Shown here one piece after another: positions 1 through 5,289 of a stretch of DNA of 9,515 nucleotides. The DNA is from an uncultured Rhodobacter sp. (GTDB lineage: Bacteria; Pseudomonadota; Alphaproteobacteria; Rhodobacterales; Rhodobacteraceae), in NCBI GenBank assembly GCA_937901435.1, contig CALGTJ010000826.1, forward strand, positions 1 to 9,515, given 5' to 3'. Position numbers and translations under genes: made by a program. The number at the start of each line of letters is the position of its first letter. The first letter of the stretch is position 1. Under the pieces are notes generated by a model that searched no databases, was not told the origin of the DNA, and saw only the letters and a program-made list of their open reading frames with translations.

Positions 1-869
1 CCTATGACGGCGATCTGGCGCGGGTGATGATCCCGTCGGATGTGGGGATCGCATTGGTCGCCCAGATGGCCGATCCCTCTGCCGATCTGGACGCGCCAAT
101 GAAAGGCCCGCACCGCACCGCGCGAGACGGGTCTGCCGATCTGCATCGGGCCGCGATCCGCCTTGCCAAAACCGCGCGGCTTTTGCCTGCAGTTGTGGTT
201 GTCAGCATCCCCGACGACCGCGCCTATCCTGCTCTGACCCGCATCGACATCAAGGCCGCCGCACCCGTTCTGGACGCGCTTAGCCCGATGCACAGCGTCA
301 TCAGCGCGCGCGTCCCCCTACTGGTGTCAGAGGCCAGCCGTCTGCATGTCTTTCGCCCGGATGATGGCGGCGAAGAGCATTACGCGGTCGAGATTGGCCG
401 CCCGCCCCGTAACGCGCCAGTGCTGTCGCGCCTGCATTCGGCCTGTTTCACCGGCGACCTTCTGGGCAGCCTGAAATGCGATTGTGGCCCGCAGCTGAAC
501 GCTGCTCTGGCGCATATGGCGGCCGAGGGGGCTGGCGTTCTGTTGTACCTGAACCAAGAGGGGCGCGGGATTGGCCTTGCCAACAAGATGCGCGCCTATT
601 CCTTGCAGGATCAGGGCTTTGATACGGTCGAGGCCAACCACCGTCTGGGATTCGAGGATGACGAACGCGATTTCAGGATCGGAGCGGATATTCTTAAACG
701 CATGGGATTCTCTGCAACTCGCCTGTTGACCAATAACCCGGCCAAAGTCGAAATGATGCGCGCCAATGGCGTTGAGGTGACAGAGCGTGTCCCGCTCAAG
801 GTCGGGCTGAATCCGCTAAACGCCAAATATCTGGCGACAAAGGCCAAGAAATCCGGGCATATCCTGTGA
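1..869 (+). CDS. ribA: GTP cyclohydrolase II, 5'-truncated by the window edge
   Basis: GTP cyclohydrolase II opens the imidazole ring of GTP, releasing formate and pyrophosphate. This is the first committed step of riboflavin synthesis in the cytoplasm. The frame is open from base 3, so the true start lies upstream; the GTG/ATG at 24-29 are internal codons and have no ribosome binding site. The catalytic domain fills the second half. The three zinc ligands are cysteines at 444, 477 and 483, with the same spacing as Cys54/65/67 of E. coli RibA. The QEGRGIGL, RAYSLQDQG, EANHRLGF, DERDF and LLTNNPAKVE blocks all match. Tyr at 597 and Arg at 666 correspond to E. coli Tyr105 and Arg128, so the enzyme looks intact. 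About 120 residues precede the catalytic domain in view; E. coli RibA lacks them. Such an N-terminal extension fits what I recall of Rhodobacteraceae homologues. The next gene overlaps the stop by 4 nt. Confidence 0.95.
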   Translation, partial: YDGDLARVMIPSDVGIALVAQMADPSADLDAPMKGPHRTARDGSADLHRAAIRLAKTARLLPAVVVVSIPDDRAYPALTRIDIKAAAPVLDALSPMHSVISARVPLLVSEASRLHVFRPDDGGEEHYAVEIGRPPRNAPVLSRLHSACFTGDLLGSLKCDCGPQLNAALAHMAAEGAGVLLYLNQEGRGIGLANKMRAYSLQDQGFDTVEANHRLGFEDDERDFRIGADILKRMGFSATRLLTNNPAKVEMMRANGVEVTERVPLKVGLNPLNAKYLATKAKKSGHIL

Positions 870-1360
870 GTCACGCAGATCTGGTGCTGACCCCACGTGG
901 GGTGCGCTTTGCCGGGCGGATCTTTCCCTGCACCATCGGGCGCGGTGGCGTGAGCCGCGACAAACGCGAAGGCGACGGCGCGACGCCCATCGGCACACAT
1001 CACATCGCAGGCTGTTATTATCGACCCGACCGCATGACGCAGCCCGTTGCCTGGGCGAACCCGATTCGCCCCGGCGACCTGTGGTCAGACGCCCCCGAAG
1101 ATAGCGCCTATAACCAGCTTGTGCGCGTACCTTACCCTCATAGCAACGAATCAATGCGCCGCGCCGATCCCCTATATGATCTGGTGTTGATCACCGATTG
1201 GAACTGGCCCGTGGCCACGCCCTACAAAGGCTCTGCCATCTTTCTGCATCAATGGCGCGCGCCCGGATATCCCACCGCAGGCTGTATCGCGTTCCGTCGC
1301 GATCATTTGCGGTGGATTGTACAGAGTATTCAGCCGGGAACGCGGCTAATCATAGGTTAA
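866..1360 (+). CDS. L,D-transpeptidase family protein (YkuD fold)
   Basis: This 164-residue protein carries the YkuD catalytic signature near its C-terminus: His128 in FLHQW, then TAGCIAF with the presumed nucleophile Cys140. The usual SHGC(I/V)R motif is replaced by TAGCIA, as I recall for the COG3786-type branch. An earlier GDGATPIG segment (residues 36-43) is also typical. YkuD enzymes cross-link peptidoglycan stems or attach proteins to them in the periplasm. No signal peptide or membrane segment is visible: the fold begins almost at residue 1, and the upstream frame has no start codon before a TGA at 773-775. The GTG start at 866 overlaps the ribA stop (GTGA), which implies translational coupling. 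Its TAA shares bases with the stop of the convergent yggS. The family call is firm; the substrate and the cellular location are not known. Confidence 0.85.
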   Translation: MSHADLVLTPRGVRFAGRIFPCTIGRGGVSRDKREGDGATPIGTHHIAGCYYRPDRMTQPVAWANPIRPGDLWSDAPEDSAYNQLVRVPYPHSNESMRRADPLYDLVLITDWNWPVATPYKGSAIFLHQWRAPGYPTAGCIAFRRDHLRWIVQSIQPGTRLIIG

Positions 1361-2010
1361 GCGTAGACTCTGTCGCCAAAAATCGCAGAGCCGACACGCA
1401 CGCTGGTCGCACCTTGCGCCACCGCTGTTTCATAGTCCCCGCTCATCCCCATGGACAGTTCCGCCAGATCGTTACGCTTGGCGATCTTGGCGAGCAGCGC
1501 GAAATGCAGCGCGGGTTCCTCATCCGCCGGAGGGATGCACATCAGGCCAACGACAGGCAAATCCAGCGCGCGACATTCCGCGATAAATCCATCCGCCTCT
1601 TCGGGCAAAACCCCCGCTTTTTGCGGCTCTTCGCCGGTATTGACCTGCACATACAGCGCAGGACAACGGCCCATCTCGTCGCGCAGACGGGCAATCGTCT
1701 TGGCAAGCTTTGGGCGATCAAGGGTCTGGATCACGTCGAACAATTCCATCGCCTGCCGCGCCTTGTTCGTCTGCAGCGGTCCCAGCAGATGCAATTCCAC
1801 CGGACCAAACTGCTCGCGAAACGCGGGCCATTTGCCTGCCGCCTCTTGCACCTTGTTCTCGCCAAAGATCCTGTGCCTTTCCTCCAGAACCTCTTGGACG
1901 CGCTCCAACGGCTGCACTTTGGACACGGCGATCAGCTTGGTAGAGCCAACCTCGCGCCCCACACGGGCCTCTTCTGCGTGAATTGCTTTGACGATTTCGC
2001 CCAGAGACAT
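1357..2010 (-). CDS. YggS/PLPBP family pyridoxal 5'-phosphate homeostasis protein
   Basis: This 217-residue protein belongs to the PLP-binding YggS/PROSC family, which buffers vitamin B6 and affects amino-acid and keto-acid pools; no catalytic reaction is established for the family. Lys31 in AVSKVQP is the expected Schiff-base lysine. Other family blocks are GENKVQE (50-56), HLLGPLQTNK (74-83), VNTGEEPQKAG (123-133), the SMGMSGDY phosphate-binding region (186-193) and SVRVGSAIFG (203-212). Length is close to E. coli YggS. The ATG at 2008-2010 has AAGGA at 2019-2023 (minus strand) with an 8-nt spacer. That site overlaps the stop codon of the sulfotransferase gene 5 nt upstream, so the two are almost certainly co-transcribed. 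The stop codon shares four bases with the stop of the facing transpeptidase gene, leaving no room for a terminator. Confidence 0.95.
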   Translation of the reverse strand: MSLGEIVKAIHAEEARVGREVGSTKLIAVSKVQPLERVQEVLEERHRIFGENKVQEAAGKWPAFREQFGPVELHLLGPLQTNKARQAMELFDVIQTLDRPKLAKTIARLRDEMGRCPALYVQVNTGEEPQKAGVLPEEADGFIAECRALDLPVVGLMCIPPADEEPALHFALLAKIAKRNDLAELSMGMSGDYETAVAQGATSVRVGSAIFGDRVYA

Positions 2011-2015
2011 CTGCG

Positions 2016-3344
2016 TTATCCTTGCTTTTCGGTCTCGCCAAGCGCGTGGGTAAACGCGGCAAGTTCCGTTTCATACTTGCGCCAGCCACCAACCGATTTG
2101 GCACTGATCGGCGAACGAACCTGCGAGATCGACAGCGTTTTCACCACGCGGTCATTGTCCTGTGGTGACAGACAGGCCTCGTCCCAATCCAGATCGCAAT
2201 AGTCCAGCATCCGGCGAATCTGGGGTTCGGGATCTTGCACCAGATCCTCATAGCTGACCTCGATAAAACACTCGGGCCGCTTGTCGCGCCAGAAATCAAT
2301 CATCTCGTCCATCGTCGCCATGTACCGCGCGATATCTGCGAGGCTGTTGGAATAACCGTGCGTGCCGGTTTCGAAATAATTCCGATAGATCGACAGCGCC
2401 GTGTCATGGGGATCGCGCCGCACCACGATGCACCGCGCCTCTGGCATCACATGATGCAGTAGGCCCATGATCATATAGGTCAGGATCGTCTTATCGGTAA
2501 AGATCTGCGCCGGACCGTGGAAATGGGCGATTCCCTGAAAATATCGGTCCCGGATCAGGGTCAATTCCTGCGACGACAGGGTCTGCGCGGGTTTGAACCC
2601 GGACTTATCGGCGAGTACTGAATAGGCCGCCCGCAGAGGCAGCGTGGTTTCCCCATAGCCGCTGACCTGCGAATGAGCGGACAGGATCTGTTCCACCAGA
2701 GTCGTGCCGGACCTTGGCATTCCAGTGATAAAGATGGGTCTCTTTCCCGTCGTATTGGCCGGAACAGGCGCCCAATGGGTGTCTGTCAACATCGCCTTGC
2801 GTTGCGCGATCTCGACGTGGCGGTTGTCAATGGACCATGGAGAGAGGGACCGCTGAAGCGTATTTGCCTCGTGCAGATAGGTGAACTCTTCGTCGCGACA
2901 GATCTGCGCCAAGGCAAATCCCGCCTGCATCCGGTCTTGTTTTGGCAGCTTGCTCTTGGCCCATGCGGACAAAAAGGGCGCAACCACCGGATCATCGGGC
3001 GTCAGTTGCGCGGTGGGAGCAAACATGCGCAGCAATGTGCCGTTCAGAGGGGCCAACGACAGCGCTTTGCGAAAGGCCTGTTCCGCACCCGGCATATCGC
3101 CCAACTGCTGCATCAGATGCGCTTTGTCCGCCAGTGGTTTCACATGGTGGGGCAAAAGCTTTATCAGGCGGGAATAGGTGGCGAGGGCCAGAGTGTTGTT
3201 GCCTGCAGCGGCATAGGCCCGGGCGAGAAGATCCAGAAGGTTTGGATCTTTGGGGCGAAGCCGGGCCGCATTCTTTGCAGACGTGACAGCCTTTACAGCC
3301 TCACCACGCTTCAGCAAATTTTCTATGTCTGTCAACCCAACCAT
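2016..3344 (-). CDS. TPR-containing sulfotransferase
   Basis: This 442-residue protein joins an N-terminal tetratricopeptide array (about residues 8-107, helical pairs such as NLLDLLARAYAAAGN and PGAEQAFRKALSLAP) to a C-terminal PAPS-dependent sulfotransferase domain. The 5'-phosphosulfate loop is ITGMPRSGTTLVEQIL at 206-221. The 3'-phosphate-binding block is CIVVRRDPHDTALSIYRN at 305-322. The C-terminal QVRSPISAKSVGGWRKYE stretch (408-425) is typical of this bacterial family. It should transfer sulfate from PAPS to an acceptor that cannot be read from sequence. No signal peptide is seen. I chose the ATG at 3342-3344. A longer frame begins with a GTG at 3387-3389, but that codon sits inside the porin terminator stem. 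The purine-rich GGAAGG only 1 nt before the ATG is too close for a normal ribosome site. It suits a TTG three codons later (10-nt spacer), so the start could be 3335. yggS follows 5 nt after the stop. Confidence 0.85.
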   Translation of the reverse strand: MVGLTDIENLLKRGEAVKAVTSAKNAARLRPKDPNLLDLLARAYAAAGNNTLALATYSRLIKLLPHHVKPLADKAHLMQQLGDMPGAEQAFRKALSLAPLNGTLLRMFAPTAQLTPDDPVVAPFLSAWAKSKLPKQDRMQAGFALAQICRDEEFTYLHEANTLQRSLSPWSIDNRHVEIAQRKAMLTDTHWAPVPANTTGKRPIFITGMPRSGTTLVEQILSAHSQVSGYGETTLPLRAAYSVLADKSGFKPAQTLSSQELTLIRDRYFQGIAHFHGPAQIFTDKTILTYMIMGLLHHVMPEARCIVVRRDPHDTALSIYRNYFETGTHGYSNSLADIARYMATMDEMIDFWRDKRPECFIEVSYEDLVQDPEPQIRRMLDYCDLDWDEACLSPQDNDRVVKTLSISQVRSPISAKSVGGWRKYETELAAFTHALGETEKQG

Positions 3345-3370
3345 ACCTTCCGGATATATGGGCGATGCAC

Positions 3371-3402
3371 AAAAGAAAAGAGCGGGCACGAGGCCCGCTC
3401 TT
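3371..3402 (-). terminator. rho-independent terminator of the porin gene
   Basis: Bases 3378-3387 (AAGAGCGGGC) pair perfectly with 3393-3402 (GCCCGCTCTT), giving a 10-bp GC-rich stem with a 5-nt loop. Read on the minus strand the stem is followed by a T-rich run (TTCTTTT, to 3371). It lies 21 bases after the porin stop and only 26 bases before the sulfotransferase ATG. The T-run is on the minus-strand side, so it terminates the porin transcript. Confidence 0.93.
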
Positions 3403-3423
3403 CTATATCCAAATCCGTTAGGA

Positions 3424-4377
3424 TTAGAAGGACATTTTCAGACCCAGCGAGTAGCTGGATTCTGTGTTGGTGCAGTTGAATCCAAAGTCGCAGGTGGAAT
3501 TATCACCGTAGCCGAACCGCACAGAGGCACCGCCGCCCAGATCGTAGTTTGCAGCCAGACCAAAGCCGTTATCGGATACACCGTCAGAGGAGAACTCACC
3601 ATAGTTCACACCGACTGACAGAGCGTCCATCTTGTAGAACAGGCCGACGCCGATGTGATCAATATTTACCCCAAGAACGTCAATCGAGGAGTAGTTCACG
3701 ATACCGCGGAGACCGTTGGACATAGCAACGTCAACGCTGACACCGTACACATCGAAGTCAGAACCAAGGACCTCACCACTCTGATAACCAAGGCCTACAC
3801 CCAAAGTCACGCCACCGAGGTCGGCAGAATATTTACCACCGATACCCAAGGTCGGATCGAATACACCATCATCATCCATCTCGGCCGACACAGCGAAAGA
3901 GAAGTCGCCAAATGCGTAGTTATAGCGAACGACCTGTCCGTCGTGAGCACCGTCCGCATTACCGTTACCGTTGAAACCAGCGTGCGATGTATTTGCATCA
4001 GAGATGTCGCCAATCTGGTCAAGATCGGTCATTGCCCAGTCGAGCGCACCGTCGGTGTCGCCCATGGTCAATGTGCCGAAGGAACCGGAGATGAAGACTG
4101 TGAAGTCAGCAAGCTCGTTGCTGCCTACGTCTGCTGTATCATTGCCACGGATGGCCATTTCAACTGCGTCGTCGAGATCGATTGTCGCACCGAAAGTCAG
4201 ACCGTTGTCTGTTTCGCCGGTCATGGTGAAACGAATGTCAACCGACTGGTGGAATTCCAGATCACCGCCATTGACAGAACGAACGCCCATTTCGGCAGAA
4301 CCCGAACTAGCAACTTCAGCGGAAGCGATACCGGCGGATGCCACCAGGGCTGTAGTCGCGAAGAGAACCTTTTTCAT
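3424..4377 (-). CDS. outer-membrane porin (Rhodobacterales type)
   Basis: This is a 317-residue trimeric-type general porin for passive uptake of small hydrophilic solutes. A Sec signal peptide occupies residues 1-20 (MKKVLFATTALVASAGIASA, predicted cleavage ASA|EV). The mature protein is acidic, rich in Gly, Asp, Ser and Asn, and shows alternating beta-strand patterns. It contains FGTLTMGDTDGALDWA, a block leading into the constriction loop in related porins. It ends in LGLKMSF, a beta-barrel assembly signal with terminal Phe. The start is the ATG at 4375-4377, preceded by GAGGGA at 4385-4390 with a 7-nt spacer. An in-frame extension upstream to 4413 would spoil the signal peptide. The mature protein has only two cysteines, Cys296 and Cys302, in the loop before the last strand. 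The gene has its own terminator. Base composition is visibly less GC-rich than the flanking genes, as often seen for abundant porins. Confidence 0.93.
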   Translation of the reverse strand: MKKVLFATTALVASAGIASAEVASSGSAEMGVRSVNGGDLEFHQSVDIRFTMTGETDNGLTFGATIDLDDAVEMAIRGNDTADVGSNELADFTVFISGSFGTLTMGDTDGALDWAMTDLDQIGDISDANTSHAGFNGNGNADGAHDGQVVRYNYAFGDFSFAVSAEMDDDGVFDPTLGIGGKYSADLGGVTLGVGLGYQSGEVLGSDFDVYGVSVDVAMSNGLRGIVNYSSIDVLGVNIDHIGVGLFYKMDALSVGVNYGEFSSDGVSDNGFGLAANYDLGGGASVRFGYGDNSTCDFGFNCTNTESSYSLGLKMSF

Positions 4378-4633
4378 GTGGTTTTCCCTCATTAAGTTAA
4401 ATGTGCACCCCAACCCGGTGTTCGAATTGAGTATGTTTGTCTCCCTCTAACCGGGTGAGATTGCAAGATTGCTGGCAGGCGCTTTCGCAAAGCGGTGACG
4501 ATTGATGCACCGATGTCACAGTGATTTTCACCTTCTTATATAGGCCCTGTTTTGGACCGATTCTCAAAATCTCTTGTCGCTGCACCCCGCATCCGGTACA
4601 AACACCAACAGAATAAGAGCGGGGCAGCGGTCT
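4378..4633. promoter_or_regulatory. divergent intergenic region, porin / DUF3576 lipoprotein
   Basis: This 256-base gap must hold the promoters of two divergent genes. The only TATA-like stretch is CTTATATAGG at 4535-4544. On the + strand TATATA (4537-4542) has GTCACA (4515-4520) upstream with a 16-base spacer, a 4-of-6 match to TTGACA. On the minus strand TATATA has TTGAGA (4562-4567) at a long 19-base spacing. Neither pair is strong. Other structures are a 7-bp inverted repeat ACCCGGT (4413-4419) / ACCGGGT (4450-4456) in the probable porin leader, a small hairpin CGCTTT-CGC-AAAGCG at 4480-4494, and the near-palindrome TTAAGTTAA at 4392-4400. No recognised operator was found. Confidence 0.4.
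4385..4390 (-). promoter_or_regulatory. ribosome binding site of the porin gene
   Basis: The minus strand reads GAGGGA, seven bases before the ATG at 4377. It fixes that codon as the start rather than the in-frame codons up to 4413, and makes the signal peptide begin with MKKVLF. Confidence 0.85.
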
Positions 4634-5176
4634 ATGAGTGTGATTAAAACATTGAGAGCGGGCGGGATTCTGTCGATCTGTATTATTCTTGCAGGTTGCG
4701 GAAACAGTGGCGGTGTTGGCATTGGCAAGGGTGTCTTTGGCAAACGCACCGATGCTGGGCGGGTCAGTGAATCGACCCTTAGGCAACGCGAGAACACGCC
4801 AGTCGCGCAACTGGAGCGGGAACGGGCCCAAAAAGGTACGTTGTGGGATCTGTTTGCGCAGAATGACGATCCGAACGTCACTGTCGAGGTTAACAAATAC
4901 ATCTGGAACGCGTCCCTGGACATCCTCAACTTCCTTCCGATTGAAAGCGTGGATCCCTTTTCCGGCGTGATCGTAACGGGTTATGGCACGCCTCCGGGCG
5001 GGGGCCGGGCCTATCGCGCGACGGTATTCATTCAAGACCCGGCGCTGGATGCACGATCTTTGAACCTGTCGCTGAACACCCGCAACGGTCCTGCCAGCCG
5101 CGAGACGACGCAGGCGGTCGAGGATGCGATTCTCACCCGCGCACGGCAGTTGCGCATTCAGGACGGTCGCCTCTAG
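4634..5176 (+). CDS. DUF3576 domain-containing lipoprotein
   Basis: This 180-residue predicted lipoprotein belongs to the alphaproteobacterial DUF3576 family, whose function is not established. A basic and hydrophobic N-terminus leads to a lipobox LAGC with lipidated Cys22. A Gly-rich linker follows (24-36). The conserved domain then runs from about residue 68: LWDLF, NDDPNVTVEVNKYIWNASLD, LNFLPIESVDPFSGVIVTGY, PPGGGRAYRATVFIQDPALD and ending near AILTRARQLR at 165-174. The ATG at 4634 is preferred because the in-frame TTG at 4574 would add 20 residues in front of the signal peptide; the ribosome site is weak (GAGCGGGG nearby). Ser-free position +2 (Gly) after Cys22 gives no clear inner-membrane retention signal, so outer-membrane placement is plausible. 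A terminator follows, separating it from leuS. The family call is confident; the role is unknown. Confidence 0.9.
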   Translation: MSVIKTLRAGGILSICIILAGCGNSGGVGIGKGVFGKRTDAGRVSESTLRQRENTPVAQLERERAQKGTLWDLFAQNDDPNVTVEVNKYIWNASLDILNFLPIESVDPFSGVIVTGYGTPPGGGRAYRATVFIQDPALDARSLNLSLNTRNGPASRETTQAVEDAILTRARQLRIQDGRL

Positions 5177-5191
5177 ACCTGCTCTAGACCT
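5171..5191. repeat. tandem direct repeat, 11-bp period, over the DUF3576 stop codon
   Basis: CTCTAGACCT occurs at 5171-5180 and again at 5182-5191. The first copy contains the TAG stop of the lipoprotein gene. A second, different 11-bp duplication sharing the AGACC core lies at 5253-5274. Confidence 0.85.
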
Positions 5192-5211
5192 CGGCCGATC
5201 CGCCAAGTATC

Positions 5212-5239
5212 AACGCCGGGCCGCTGTGCCCGGCGTTTT
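5212..5239 (+). terminator. rho-independent terminator after the DUF3576 gene
   Basis: AACGCCGGGC (5212-5221) pairs perfectly with GCCCGGCGTT (5228-5237) around a 6-base loop. The 10-bp stem ends in TTTT (5236-5239). It lies 35 bases after the lipoprotein stop and 50 bases before leuS. The T-run is short, so termination may be partial and some leuS mRNA may come from upstream. Confidence 0.85.
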
Positions 5240-5252
5240 CCGTTAGACCTTC

Positions 5253-5274
5253 TCCGACAGACCTCCGACAGACC
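5253..5274. repeat. perfect 11-bp tandem repeat upstream of leuS
   Basis: TCCGACAGACC is present at 5253-5263 and is repeated exactly at 5264-5274, directly before the leuS ribosome site AAGGA at 5275-5279. AGACC also occurs at 5245-5249, between the terminator and this repeat. Confidence 0.9.
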
Positions 5275-5289
5275 AAGGACCCCGCTGAT

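Noticed and set aside
1198..2202. 334-codon + strand frame across the transpeptidase end, yggS and part of the sulfotransferase
   Set aside because: It overlaps three well-supported genes, begins inside one of them and shows no protein-family motif; it is a high-GC shadow.
3345..3389. GTG start at 3389 that would lengthen the sulfotransferase by 15 residues
   Set aside because: The codon lies inside the stem of the porin terminator, and the added residues do not extend the TPR region.
3655..4395. Long open frame on the + strand, antisense to the porin (246 codons)
   Set aside because: It mirrors the porin codons, has no signal peptide or recognised domain, and its composition (many Thr, Val, Arg, His) is what reverse-reading a beta-barrel gene gives.
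4392..4400. TTAAGTTAA as a possible CtrA site
   Set aside because: The CtrA consensus is TTAA-N7-TTAA; here the two halves are one base apart, and the element sits directly before the porin ribosome site.
4574..4633. TTG start at 4574 for the DUF3576 lipoprotein
   Set aside because: It would place 20 polar residues ahead of a lipoprotein signal peptide that starts properly at the ATG at 4634.
5212..5289. Hairpin plus repeats before leuS considered as a T-box or other amino-acid-sensing leader
   Set aside because: The hairpin is a simple terminator for the upstream gene, the remaining 50 bases are too short for a T-box, and T-boxes are essentially absent from alphaproteobacteria.
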